Part shown: positions 11,728 through 23,352 of the stretch, in pieces
Layout: each line of letters opens with the position of its first letter
Position numbering within the stretch: position 1 is the stretch's first letter
Assembly (NCBI RefSeq): GCF_026914185.1
Contig: NC_070566.1
Coordinates: forward strand, 992,001 to 1,056,000
Direction: 5' to 3'
DNA from: Puccinia triticina
Lineage: Eukaryota; Basidiomycota; Pucciniomycetes; Pucciniales; Pucciniaceae
DNA length: 64,000 nucleotides
The notes under the pieces: generated by a model
Databases searched by the model: none
Seen by the model: only the letters and a program-made list of their open reading frames with translations
Told to the model about the DNA's origin: nothing
Program-made: the position numbers and the translations under genes

Positions 11728-12786
11728 ATGAATAAGAACAGCTTTCCCTCCCTCAAAGATTTCACGTCGACAGGTCGTACTCTGAAAGAACCCTCAGAGG
11801 AAGATTTGTTAACAATGCGTGGTTGGAGCATGAACACCCTCCGTAGTTACAACTCCGCGGTGCGGAAATTCCTCCGGTTCACGAGGTCGGTTGGGAGACA
11901 CGACTTTGAGCTCCCAGCAACGAGGAAAGATATCTACCAATTTTGCCTTTGGGCAGGGAGGAAACAAGGCACGCAAGCGAAACACGAAATATCCGCCACC
12001 ACCCTAGAAAAATACCTCCACGGTGTAAAAGCGTGGCACGTATATCACGACAAGGAATTCCCATTGCATTGCGGGAAGAAGATCTCTCTGATGTTAAAGG
12101 CGCTGGCTAAAGAAGACACACTGAGGTCGAAACGGACTAAGAAAGGCGCCGTGATGGTTCCAGACCTCATTGCTCTGTTGGATTTCCTGTCGGGCGGAGA
12201 CGGCTTCGGTTTGGCTCTCCTGGACCTGTGCTTAGTGGCGTTCTGGGGCTTAGCAAGATTAGGCGAGTTGCTATGCGTGTCTAAATACGGCATTCCTGGT
12301 CCGGACGGTGGCGTGAAGAAATCGGACGTCAGCTTTTCGGTCGATGGAAACGCGGCCGTTATCACGCTTCGTTTCGCCAAGACGGCTGGTCCTAAAGAAC
12401 TACAATACCTACGCCTATCGGCCACGGATAATCTCCTCTGTCCCGTACGAGCAATCCGAAGACGGCTCGCCAAAGGAGGTCCAAGGGACGAGTCTTTATT
12501 CGGTTTCCAGGGAGCAGGTGGGCGCGTGAACCTCACAAGAAACCCAAGCTGCGCCCGCCTGGCCTATGTGTGGGATTCTTTGGGAAGGCGCGGCATTTCT
12601 GGGCACTCGTTCAGAGTAGGGGGCGCGTCGTTGAGGAATGCCTTGGGCGTGGACATCGTTACGATATGCACACTGGGGCGGTGGAAATCCAGTTGCTACA
12701 AACTCTACATTAGACCGTACTCGGCAGTTGACTTATCTACGACGTTGCGGGCTTTGGAGGCCCTGGAAGACCCTACCTTGCAATGA
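11728..12786 (+). CDS. Tyrosine recombinase of the DIRS-like element, apparently intact
   Basis: The first ATG in frame is at 11728 (MNKNSFPSLKDFTSTGRTLK), giving 352 residues; the open frame extends back to 11668 and overlaps the end of the RNase H frame by four bases. The N-terminal part is a helical DNA-binding (SAM-like) domain (MNTLRSYNSAVRKFLRFTR). The catalytic part has the first Arg in WGLARLGELL, the HxxR box in GHSFRVGGAS, a helix with LGRWKSSCYKLYIRPY that supplies the nucleophile Tyr, and no stops. These are the diagnostic residues of tyrosine recombinases. It should insert element circles at a target site without duplicating it. Confidence 0.8.
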   Translation: MNKNSFPSLKDFTSTGRTLKEPSEEDLLTMRGWSMNTLRSYNSAVRKFLRFTRSVGRHDFELPATRKDIYQFCLWAGRKQGTQAKHEISATTLEKYLHGVKAWHVYHDKEFPLHCGKKISLMLKALAKEDTLRSKRTKKGAVMVPDLIALLDFLSGGDGFGLALLDLCLVAFWGLARLGELLCVSKYGIPGPDGGVKKSDVSFSVDGNAAVITLRFAKTAGPKELQYLRLSATDNLLCPVRAIRRRLAKGGPRDESLFGFQGAGGRVNLTRNPSCARLAYVWDSLGRRGISGHSFRVGGASLRNALGVDIVTICTLGRWKSSCYKLYIRPYSAVDLSTTLRALEALEDPTLQ

Positions 12787-13604
12787 CAATGACGCATACA
12801 TCGGGCACGGCAGAACATGGATCGAAGTGAGGGGGTTCGCGCAGGCTCAGGCTTCTCCCTGAGTTCAGGGCGTAGCACAAACCCCTTTCTCACTCCGGCT
12901 ACGGTAACCACTCCCGTGCTTTCCTCTCTGCTACAGGAGGAGAGTCATAGAGATGCTCTGCGACTCAGACCGGAGGCTCCCCATAAGGGGTGAGGCACTC
13001 CTAGGCTGGGCAAGACTCAGGAGACTCGTGACTCTTCGCCGTGACCCGAACACTGGCCTCGGTGAAAACCTACCCACCGGTAGGGACCACAAAGGCCTAC
13101 GGGGAGATCCCTCGACGGCTGCGGCCGCGGGGAAGATCGAACCGGAAAGTGTGCAGAAGATGAAAGATTGGAGACGGCTTGGACCTTAGTCGAAAAAATC
13201 TGCCCCCCCCCCCCTCGTACTGTGGTAGTCTGCTCTTGCGAGTCCCAGCAGGACCCAGGAAAGCCTCCATGGAACAAAGTAACCCAAGACCCTGGATTTT
13301 TGAAAAAAATTGTACATTTTTTGAGCTCCCAAAAGCTTCATACAATTTCTGTGAGGGGAAGTCATCTACTGAGCAGGGGACTGTTGATGGGGGGAGGAGA
13401 TGACCCCATGATTCCCAGATTCCCATACATTTTTGGTTTCCATCCCCTCCCTCCCCCTCACAATTGCATTCCCCATAAATGTAGAATTTGGACACCAAGT
13501 TTACACTCATACACGATGTTTGGACAACCAAGTGGAGAATTGATTTGCTTTTATTGGTGCTGCTGTTACGTTTGTGGTGAATCCAACTCCTGGGAGGCCC
13601 CGTG
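12787..13604. other. Right flank of the DIRS-like element and Copia insertion target
   Basis: No supported gene. 12787-13160 is GC-rich and may contain the right terminal sequences of the DIRS-like element. A run of 12 C occupies 13203-13214, then a stretch with no recognisable coding content up to the CCGTG duplication at 13600-13604. Confidence 0.3.
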
Positions 13605-13727
13605 TGTTGTGACATAGTCATGGTACTCGACTGCGCCACATGTCACAGACTTGTAGATACACTATATAGTTTCTCTTTCCTCTCTATGATGTGAAATCTA
13701 TCGATTCCTTGAGCTCTCCATCCAACA
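13605..13727 (+). repeat. Left LTR of Copia 1
   Basis: 123 bp, starting TGTTG and ending CAACA; I found no difference from the copy at 19303-19425. It contains a TATA-like CTATATAG at about 13662. Confidence 0.95.
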
Positions 13728-13744
13728 GGTTATGAGCCTCTCGC
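13728..13744 (+). other. Primer binding site of Copia 1: half-tRNA (Met, CAU anticodon) type
   Basis: The sequence GGTTATGAGCCTCTCGC starts directly after the LTR. Its complement contains GGCTCATAACC, which spans the CAU anticodon loop and the 5' stem of initiator methionine tRNA as known from yeast. It does not match a tRNA 3' end (no TGG). Copia of Drosophila is known to prime from such an internal tRNA fragment. The last six bases match the yeast tRNA poorly, but may match the rust tRNA. Confidence 0.6.
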
Positions 13745-14430
13745 CGGAGTAGCTCAAAAAATCTTTCAAAAAACAAAGTTTACCCATCATCCACACCCGT
13801 AGCCGGCATCAGGACGAGTCCTATCCTAGTAGTTTCATCGAAAACGAGCACCGTAGTCATTCCAGACGAGCAATCGTAGTCCGCCGGCGAGTCACCGATA
13901 ATCACCAACCCTTATCTATCTCAACACTCGATTTTTTTTTTCTCTCTTTCTTTTTTTTTCTTTATCCGACTTCTATACATCCTACACATCAGATTCAAAA
14001 CAAAATAATAATAAAAAATAATAAATAAATAAAATAAATATAAAACCAATAACAAAATATCCTTTTCTCTTCTCTTCAATTGATTATCCGACCGAACTCG
14101 ACCTCGGAAGAATAGTTCTCTTGTAATTCCTAGTCTTGTGTGGTAACGCTCGCGGGTAGATTCTTAGTTTGCTACTCTTTAAGCGAGCCCGTGGTGAATA
14201 TCCTGCAGATATTTACGTTGGACTGATCACCCATAGCCATGGTGCCGCTGAAAGAGCAACATTCTGGGTTTAAACTTTGCGTGTAGCCCAGCAAGTCGGG
14301 TTGTGGTTCTATTCGACCTTGGACCGCCTACGCCGACCGTGGACAACTTCCATTTTTCCATTTTCTCTTGATTCTGTCCTACTCTCTCAACACCGGACTC
14401 ACAAGATCACTTCTCGTCACCTTAAGCATC

Positions 14431-17400
14431 ATGTCCGATACCAAACTACCGACCGGCCGCCTGTACCCAAAACCCAAGCTCGGCGCAATCCCAGGACTAC
14501 GGACTGTAGACCGCACAACCCCGAAGAACCCAACAATCAAAAGCGTTCTTGGCCCGCAGCTTTCGACAAATGACCTCTTCCGACGCCGACTCGGACGCAT
14601 TCCCTCCTCTGATTCCCATGGAGAAGGTCCTTCTCTGTCCAACAATAACAGGCATGACGGCAACGAATCCTTTCTCCTCAACAACGGCAAAGGCAAAGGA
14701 CGTGAAGTGTTGGACGACTTACCCGAGGAGACCACCTTCCAACCTCGCTTGACTGGCCGAGTCATTGGATCCTCGTCCAACAACTGGCGACGCACAGAAC
14801 TGCCTCCTCACGTTAATCCTGCGCCGCAACCTCAATCGCAACATACGGGACAAGTCGATCTCAACAGTCTCATCGCCGAGATGCGCTTCCAACGCAAGCT
14901 GGATCAGGCCCGTTTGAATGAAGACCGAGCTCGACGAGAAGAGGATCGAGCCCGCCGGGAAGCTGAGGAGGTACGCACTCAAAGACGTTGTGAGCTTGAT
15001 GAATCAGCCAAAACATCAGCCATCATCAACGCGGCAATCAATAAGTTGGATCCTGAAGACATACTCAAACCGGATGGATCGAATGTCAGACTCTGGGAGG
15101 ACGCTCTTCGCCTCACGGCCTTCAAAAGATTCAATAATCAGCTTTTTTTCACACCGAGCGAGGATTCAATTGTTGACCCCTATTTTGAGACCATCGCTCG
15201 TGGGATTATCCACTCTTCAGTACATAGTGACCTATCCTACGACCTTGTTGATTTTGAAAACTCGGCTGCAGTCTACGAACATTTACTGTCCAAGTTTTGC
15301 ATCATCAACCGCGCGAAACAGCTCCACACATGGGAGATTTTCAAAAAAATATCACTATCGAACTATAACAGTTTGGCCGAAGCAATCGCAGCGATCGACC
15401 AGTGCGCGAGAACCTTCAGGGAGCAAGGTGTCACACTCACGTGGGACACCATCGTCAGCTTCATCTTCCAGGGCAATCTACGGGACCACCTCGGATCAGT
15501 AGTTGATCGGAAAGTCGACCTTTTCATGGAGACTCACGACTTTGAGCTACTGTCGGCCGGAGACATACTTCGCTTCTGGGAAGCCGCGCGCACTGAACAC
15601 CGTTTGGCCGAAGAATCGGGATGATCAGAACCATCCGCTCTAGCAGTTGATCTAGCTAGCCGAAACGAGTCTAGCGTTTCAGGTGTCGTTTCAGGACCTC
15701 AGGAAGATTCAAGCGTCTCCGCGATGGCTCTGGACAAGCCCCTGCACTGCTACATCTGCAAGCAATCAGGTCATTTTGCTCCGAACTGCCCGACCAGTCG
15801 AAAGAACAATCAACCTCTTCGGACTATGCCCCAAAGGCCCACGGGTCAACAAAACTTCCCTCCCTGCTCAATCACATACAATTTTGATCAGGTTCCCTAC
15901 ATCAAACCAATTCAGCCGGACTCCAGGACAACTACCTCCAAACCGACAACCTTTCGCCAGCACAACACGCCTCATTCAAAACCAGTCGATCCCAACGCCA
16001 CCAAGAAAGCAGTTGAGACCAGACAAATTAATCCTGAGCTGTTCGCCGAAGAAGAAGAAGAGGCGGAGTTTGTTTTTGAAAACGAGAACCTATCCGCGGA
16101 ACCCTCAGGCCACCGATTCAATCTTCGCAAGATGACTGTCAATCGCGATGGCCAAGAAGTCATCTGGGATTCTGGTGCTTTGGACAACGTCACCGGGGAT
16201 AGGTATGCGTTGTTTGACTTCACTCCGCTAGCTCAACCAATTGCTGTCAAAGTAGCGACTGACACCGCCTGTGATTTCATCACAGGTACGGGTACTTTGA
16301 GATTTGCAGGGATGAACAAAACGACCATCGCTGTTAAAAGGGTCTACTACTGTGAGCAAGCTCGATCAACTCTACTGTTGATAGCTGCATTCAAACAGTC
16401 TAATGCTCAGTTTCGTGTCAATGGGAATTTTGACTCGATTGATTTGATGGCTAGCGACGGCAGAGTACTATTGCGGAGCACGTTTGATCCCATCAAGAAC
16501 ACCTGGCCATTGCAAAAACCGATCCGGGCCTCCTCAGTCTCTAGTTCTGATCAATCTTGTAATACAGTTTTGAATTACAATATCCATGCCAATAATATTT
16601 TCAAGTCTCCTGATCACATTGAACACAGCCAGTTCACCTGGACACCTGAGGATTTGACGCCAGATGAGAAGACTCTTCTTTTTTGGTCATGCGAGCCTCC
16701 GCAAAATTAGGCGCCTGGTGAAGCTTCAGCTGGGTTACAGTCTTCCTCAGACCATGCCTACGGGATCGATTAAATGCCCGGTATGCTCCATTTGCAAAGC
16801 AACCCGAACCTCACGGTTAGGCCCCTCAGGAAGATCCCTCAAGCGGCTATCAGTGGTATGTGTTGATTTGATGGGTCCGTTTGATACACCAACCATGACT
16901 GGCGGCAAGTATGCGTTGACCATTTGAGACGCACATACATCATACAGTGAAGTGAAGATCCTCAAAACGAAGGCCGATGCTGCGAACATGCTGATGCAAA
17001 CCATCAAGCGATGGGAGAATCAAACAGGGTCCAAACTGAAGATACTACGGTCGGATAACGGAGGTGAATTCGATTCCAAGGTTTTTGCCGCTTTTCTGAG
17101 CAAAAAAGGTATTGTGGCAGAGCGATCTCTGCCATACCATCATTTCCAGAATGGGGCTGCTGAGAGATACAATAGGACTGTTTCAGACATGGGCCGCAGC
17201 ATTCTGTATGACAGCGAACTGGGACGCGAATTTTGGGGATACGCGTTCATGTGGTCAGCCTGGACTCTCAATCGGATACCAAACAGGGTTACAAAAGAGA
17301 AAACACCTTACGAATGCTTTTACGGGGTGAAACCACAGCTGGACCGAACACGGGTTTTTGGTTCACGCGCGTACGTTCTTGTGGCACCCGAGAAGAGGAA

Positions 17401-19198
17401 GAAGCTAGACGACCGGGCAGTCGAAGGGATCGTTGTCGGCCACCTTGAAGAATCAAAAGGGTGGACTTTCTGGCTTCCACAGTCGAAGAAGCTTGTGTCG
17501 TCAGCGTGGGCAGATTTTGGACGGAATGCTCTACCTTCCGCTACAGTGGTCCCGACCCAGACTCCCGAGCCGGTGACAAACTTGCTGAAATTGAATGAAT
17601 TCACCGAGGAACAGAAAGTTGAAGAACAGGAGAAGTGTGTCGACTCGTGCTTGGCGAATTGCACGGATGACTCGGATGGTATCCCAACAACTTTCAAGGC
17701 GGCAATGAGATCCAAAGATGCAGAACATTGGAAGGCAGCAATAGACACCGAACTCAAAAACCTACGCAGGAAAGCTGTCTGGAAAGTACGGCGTCTGCCC
17801 CCACAGAGACGCAAACTGGGGGCACGATGGGTCTTTGCAAAGAAGACCAATAATGATGGGACCATCAAATTCAAGGCCAGATATGTAGCGAAAGGGTTTA
17901 ACCAGAAAGAAGGCACTGACTATGCGCATAATTTTGCTCCCACGACGACTTTTACGTCCATGAGAATCCTCCTGACGATTGCGGCGCAGAACAATTGGCC
18001 CATATACAACTTCGATTTTGTGGCGGCTTATCTCAACGCGCCCATTGATGAAGAAGTCTGGGTGGAACCACCAGAAGGCCTAGACGTGCAATTGGGAGAA
18101 GCATGCCTGCTTCAACGCGCCCTATACGGAACCAAGCAAGCAGCACGCTGCTGGTGGAAGCACCTGAGCAAGACACTTGCCGACCTGGGTTATGTCTCGA
18201 GCTATTACGACTCCAGTGTATATACACTCAGCAACGCGCAGGACAAATCGATCATTTGGGTCCATGTAGACGACGGCATTGTCACTGGATCTTCCAACGA
18301 AGCACTTAAACGCCTAGAAAATCAGTTGAAAGGAAGTCTTGAAATCAAATGGTCTGAGGGACTGACGAGCATGGTGGGAGTCAAGATCAGACAAACAGCG
18401 GACGGTTTCGAATTGACCCAACCAAATTTGATTGAGAAAATTCTGCGAGAACATTGGGACGGTGTGACTTCGCACAACACACCCCTTCCTGAAGGCTACA
18501 CTGCGAATAGTGATGAATCGTGTGACGGCATCAATAGCAAGGACTACCTCTCGACTATAGGAGGTTTAAGCTACGTTGCAGTTGGGACAAGACCAGATAT
18601 AGCATTCAGCGTGAACTATCTGGCCCGTTTCTCGCCCTGTCCTTCAACACTCCACTGGAAGGGGCTTTGACATCTTCTAGGATATTTGGCGAACACGAAA
18701 GAAGTTTCCCTGCGAATCCACCCAAAAGATGATACTCTTCCGGTAGAATGTTTTGTTGACGCTAATTGGGGTGGACCAAGCTCCAGATCCACATATGGCG
18801 TAATCATCCGCTTATACGGCGCGCCGGTGATGTGGGTCTCGCGCAGATTAGTCACAGTGGCCAGCTCAACGTGTCAGGCAGAATATATGGCTTTGGGGCA
18901 CGCAACCAGGCACGCGTTGTGGATCCGGAATTTGTTATTCGACATCATTGGCGGGAATTTTCAAGTTCGGATTCTATGCGATAATCAATCTGCCGTAAAG
19001 ATCGGCTGTGAAGACGCGTCAAACAAACGGACGCATCATGTGGAACGTGATTTCTATGTAACCAACCAAGCACTTTTTGAACGGAAGACATCTCTTGAAT
19101 GGATCCACGGCAAGGAGCAAGTTGCGGACATTCTCACTAAGGCTCTAGGGAAAACACTGCACGAAAAATGTGGAGCGGCTATTCAAGGTTTTACCTAA
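14431..19198 (+). pseudogene. Copia 1 gag-pol polyprotein, broken by three TGA codons and one deletion
   Basis: The frame starts at ATG 14431 (MSDTKLPTGRLYPKPKL). Gag ends in a CCHC knuckle (CYICKQSGHFAPNC). Protease has WDSGALDNVTGD; integrase has the zinc region, VDLMGPFDTP, LRSDNGGEFD and AAERYNR; reverse transcriptase has KARYVAKGFNQKEGTDY and VHVDDG; RNase H has DANWGG, CQAEYMALG and DNQSAVKI. Breaks: TGA at 15622-15624, 16925-16927 and 18668-18670, all in the correct frame, and a frameshift near 16685, where the residues before GHASLRKIRRLV that are usual in this family are missing (about 14 nt, probably a deletion at a repeated TGG). Each TGA fits a former CGA. Confidence 0.9.
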
Positions 19199-19292
19199 AG
19201 TTCTTTTGTTATTTTTTTTCTTTTCTTAATTTACTTTCCTTTAATTTTTTTATCTCTTGCTTTCTATGTTTTCTGTTTACTGGTGTCTTGTC

Positions 19293-19302
19293 GAGGGGGG
19301 GA
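19293..19302 (+). other. Polypurine tract of Copia 1
   Basis: GAGGGGGGGA directly abuts the right LTR, the expected place for plus-strand DNA priming. Confidence 0.85.
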
Positions 19303-19425
19303 TGTTGTGACATAGTCATGGTACTCGACTGCGCCACATGTCACAGACTTGTAGATACACTATATAGTTTCTCTTTCCTCTCTATGATGTGAAATCTATC
19401 GATTCCTTGAGCTCTCCATCCAACA
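19303..19425 (+). repeat. Right LTR of Copia 1
   Basis: 123 bp, base for base like the left LTR; followed by the CCGTG target duplication. Confidence 0.95.
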
Positions 19426-19819
19426 CCGTGGACACCTTCTTGTGCAGCCCTGTTATGAGCCGTAGCGGGGGCTCTGCAGCGCAGGCTCCCATGTACATAG
19501 CTTACACATACATGTCACAGACTGTACTCTCAAGGGTCAAGAGGCTGGAGATCCAGCCTGCTTCCTCATCCTGCAATCTAGCATCTTAGGATCCAGAACC
19601 CCTCAGAACCCCAGACCACATACTCCCTCTTTCTCTCCACAGACTAGACCACAACAGGCCCATAGCTACAGTCTTGAAGAAAAAGAAGCTGTATGAAAAG
19701 ATGAGTCATCTCAATTATTCCACATCTTCATTCACATATTTGGAATGAGTAACCAATCAATTTCTGAATTTTTCCATACATGTTGGACCATACAACAGAC
19801 TCAGGATCTGACAATAACA

Positions 19820-20338
19820 CATGGTCTTCAAAGCTGAAATTCATGCATGTATAAATTAGGGTGTTCAAAGTTGTCTTGCATAAAATCATAAAAGTCTAAG
19901 TTGAAAAAAATATGTTCCACCCAAGCACTCAAATTAGAGCAATATTTCTAGAATGGTACATATAAAATCATCACTTGAAAGTGTTTTGATTTTATGATTT
20001 TATGTATTGAAAATTTTATGATTTCAACATTGAACACCATAAATGCATAAGGCCCCGTTTGGCTGCCGCGTTATACGTCATAAATTGTTGAATTTATGAT
20101 GCCGCGACCCAAAGTTCGCCCCCCGTTGCCACCAAAACTTTGAAACCCCCGGGGGTCGCGCGTCATAAATTTGACCATTTATGACGTATAACGTGGCAGC
20201 CAAAGGGGGCCTAAATCATAAATTCATGAAACTTCATTTGCAGGGGATCTCACCAATCTTCTTGTGTAAAGTTTGGCTTTCTCAGCCAAAGAAGTTTTAT
20301 GAATTTATGCATGCATGAATTTCAAATTTGAAAACCAT
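19820..20338. mobile_element. Inverted-repeat element H2 (TIR with CTTCAAAG...CATGCATG), split by a Tourist-like MITE
   Basis: The left end ATGGTCTTCAAAGCTGAA and right end TTCAAATTTGAAAACCAT are inverted copies, each next to TTCATGCATG. The inner part matches the inverted element at 52130-52310 in opposite orientation (shared block GCAGGGGATCTCACCAATCT). The extra length comes from the element at 20051-20211 nested inside. No coding frame. Confidence 0.6.
20051..20211. mobile_element. Tourist-like (PIF/Harbinger-type) MITE
   Basis: 161 bp with terminal inverted repeats GGCCCCGTTTGGCTGCC and its near complement at the right end (GGCAGCCAAAGGGGGCC), extended inward by GCGTTATACGTCATAAA. It is flanked by TAA on both sides (20048-20050, 20212-20214), the usual PIF/Harbinger target. 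It is too short to code. Confidence 0.85.
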
Positions 20339-20498
20339 ACATGGTGTGTTGAATGCACAAATTGTTTAATGAAGATAGAAGAAGGATTGATCTGGACTTG
20401 TGGGATCCCTCAAGCATACACATTTGGTGCTTTTGCCACAAACTGGCCTTGTTAGTTATGTAATAGGGGGTATCAAATATGACCAAATCCCCCATTAC

Positions 20499-20909
20499 CA
20501 ATGGTGGGTAGTTACGGTACGGTTATCGGTAACGTACCAATATTGTAACGGTTTTTCTCTCGTTACCGTTACCGTTAACCGTAACGGAAGTGCGTTACGA
20601 TATCACACACCCAGGATGTTTGAAATTTGACATCCGTTACAATATCTGCCCGCATGGAGGGGCAGATATCGGACTGAATATGATCCAGAGGGGGCCATTT
20701 GCCCCTCTTTATCTTGTTAACCCGTGGTTAACGCGTTACGCTACTAGTAACGCGAGTAACACACCAAAAAAATCAGGCCCGTTACAATACGGGCCCGGGG
20801 TTACAACTGGTTGTTACTATTAGCGCTAACAGCGGAGCGCAGTAACAGAAAGCGTTACGCTACGCAGATAACGGCGGTTATCGTAGCGTATCGTAACTAC
20901 CCACCGCTG
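20499..20909. mobile_element. Word-repeat foldback element A1 (GTTACG family), 7-bp target duplication
   Basis: Ends are CAATGGTGGGTAGTTACG and CGTAACTACCCACCGCTG, inverted to each other. CCATTAC flanks both sides (20492-20498 and 20910-20916). The 411-bp interior is dominated by GTTACG/CGTAAC and GGTTAACC-like words in both orientations, so it can fold in many registers. It codes for nothing. Confidence 0.85.
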
Positions 20910-21406
20910 CCATTACCTAATCAACGGGTCTCACACAATCCTTGATTTCAAAATTCTCAATTGCAAAAGCAAAAAAAGGTTCTTTTTTGGCCAGGGCCTT
21001 TCAAATATAAGACCAAAAAATACCTGTTCTCAACCAAATACATCTGATTTTGAAGTACAAATCAAATCACCCCAGCCAAATATCATCCACACGCCAACCT
21101 CAACCACCCCGACTTCATTTGGTTCTGTTTTTTCAAGGTAAGTTTGACCTCCAATTTGATTCAAATTATACTTATAGCTTTGATCACATTGATCTCTTTC
21201 TCATCCTTCATCATCATCCCAACAGAATGGCTTGAAACAAATTTTTGGCAGGGAAGAAACCAACGTGGAAGGAATCAAGGCCCTTCCTTAAGAACCGATT
21301 CCCAAAGAACAATTCAGGAGAGGTGGACAAAATCACTACTACCCAAGGTCACCTGAGGCAAGAAGATTACCTTATCATAATCAACTGGCTCAGAGACAGG
21401 AAAAAG

Positions 21407-21785
21407 CAACGGTGGGTAGTTACGTTACGTTGCGTTATCCGCGCTATTTGTGTAACGTAACTACCTTTGTTATCCACCGCGCCCCGTTACATTACGAGTA
21501 ACGGGCCTTTTAAGCGCCATATGGTTAGCGTAACGAGTCTTTTTCCGACGCCGTTACGCTACGTTATCGCTTGGATAACGCGATAACGAGCCCTTAAGGG
21601 CTGTTTTGGCGCTGAAATCAGCGCATTATCTGGCGCGCCGCGGGCCCCAATAACGTAATGAGCAGAAAAAAATGGTTCAAGCAGTGGCGCGATAACGTAG
21701 CGCACCACCGTTACGAGTAACTGTAACGATAACGGCTTAAAACCCGTTACGTTACTGTTATCGGTAACGTAACTACCCACCGCTG
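21407..21785. mobile_element. Word-repeat foldback element A2 (GTTACG family), inserted in an exon
   Basis: Ends CAACGGTGGGTAGTTACG and CGTAACTACCCACCGCTG; GAAAAAG on both sides (21400-21406, 21786-21792). Removing the element and one duplication reads straight through the host exon as NWLRDRKKYIACFGDNKSP, so the borders are exact. The interior uses the same words as A1 but does not line up with it base for base. Confidence 0.9.
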
Positions 21786-23352
21786 GAAAAAGTACATAGC
21801 TTGTTTTGGAGACAACAAGTCCCCTAAAGTTGGACGACCAGTTAAAGGGAAGATCAATGGTTACAAGTTAATGGCTATCAACCTTTGCAATCAGTCTCCC
21901 TCAAAAATTGATCTCACACCTCAACAAATGAAAGATCAATTCATGTCTTACCAGACAAAATACAAGAAGGCTCATACACAATTGCTTTGTACTGGATTTG
22001 GTCTAACCCCCAACAATCAACAAGCTGGAATCAGTACAATTGCTGAGAAGCTCAACAGAATGTGTTCCCTCTATGCTGAAATGGACGACTTATTTGGTGA
22101 TTGTCCCAATGTGAATGCTTGGTGTCAAAAAGATGCAGAGGATTCAAGTCATTCTTCTGAGGATCATTCAGATGACAAAAATCAAGACGGCTCCAACGGC
22201 TCCAATGAAGAGAAGCAATCAAACTTCTCTGCAATTGATCATTTGTTGAGAATTACAAAGAAGCATCAAAAAAATGGACTCAAACCAACCTCTGATGATG
22301 ATAGCTCAATTGAGTACATTGAGGAGAATTGAGTGAATGTGAGTACACCTAAATAATTCATACAAATTGTTTTGTTTCATAACTAAACTGAATACAAATT
22401 GAAATTCTTAGAGCCAACATTCAGATCATTTAAACACAAATCAAGGAGCTCCAAAAGCTGTGGCAAGATTAGATTTACGTTTTTAATTGAAATCAAATTC
22501 ATTGAAATAATGCTTACTGACACATGCTCCTGTCCAGCTTTCCAAGAAATTGTTTTTTCAACAATATGATAGCCTTTCATCAGGAAACGATGTTATAAAC
22601 ACAGGGAGAAATTCTAAAACAATCAATCTGGCCTCTCAAATTGATCTCAACAACACTTCACATGATATTGGCCTGCAATGCAACAATGATTTGAATAAAT
22701 CTCCATCAAAGGAAACAGGATCAAAGAGGAAGCGCAAGCAACTTCCTAAATCAACTTCAACAGCTTTCACCAAATCTTCTGAAAAGGACAATTTGGATCA
22801 AAGTGAAGCACTGAGCCCAACAAAGAAAACTGCAGCAAAGAAGAAGAAGTCCAAATTGTTATCAGCTGCAGAGGTTGCAGTACACAATAGGACTGATAAA
22901 GACTCCAGTCAACCTGAGATACCAGCTTGAAGAAAGAAGAAGCACAAATCTTCATCCACTGGTTTGACAGCTGCTGAGCGTGCCTTGGACGATTTGACAA
23001 ATGAAGACACATCTTCTGAAACTCCCAGGCCTAGTCCAAATAAAGGGAAACACCAAGCTTCAAACTCCAAAAACATCAACCCTAAAAGCCAGTCTTGCCA
23101 AAGCAGTGTTCCTAGTCCTTTTGTTGCCTATGAAGATTATGCATTGAAGAGGGAAGCTGGTCTGTCATCTTATTGCATTTTTGTTTGGAATTGTAATTGA
23201 TGCAATTTTTATTTTTGGATGTGTTTTTAGGCAAGTCTGAGGTTGCTTGAGAGAATCTTGACTTTGAGAAGATGAAGTATCATTTATTGATTGAAAAGGA
23301 TAGTAAAGGAATTGATTTGGACAGAAAAAAATCAATCATACAAAGGAACTTG

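Larger units (their letters stand above)
9897..13190 (+). mobile_element. DIRS-like tyrosine-recombinase retrotransposon
   Basis: Reverse transcriptase, RNase H and tyrosine recombinase lie in that order on the plus strand, the arrangement typical of DIRS-type elements, which integrate with a recombinase instead of a DDE integrase. No LTRs flank it. The stretch after the recombinase (12787-13190) is GC-rich and short on reading frames, and could hold the terminal and internal complementary repeats of such elements. I could not pair those repeats by eye, so both outer borders are approximate. No gag frame is visible upstream, so the left end may be truncated. Confidence 0.75.
13605..19425 (+). 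mobile_element. Copia-type LTR retrotransposon 1, complete but with broken coding frame
   Basis: Two identical 123-bp LTRs (TGTTGTGACATAG...ATCCAACA) bound the element, and a 5-bp target duplication CCGTG flanks it (13600-13604 and 19426-19430). A primer site follows the left LTR and a purine tract GAGGGGGGGA precedes the right one. Inside, gag, protease, integrase, reverse transcriptase and RNase H occur in Copia order. Identical LTRs imply a recent insertion, yet the polyprotein has three in-frame TGA codons and one small deletion. Confidence 0.95.
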
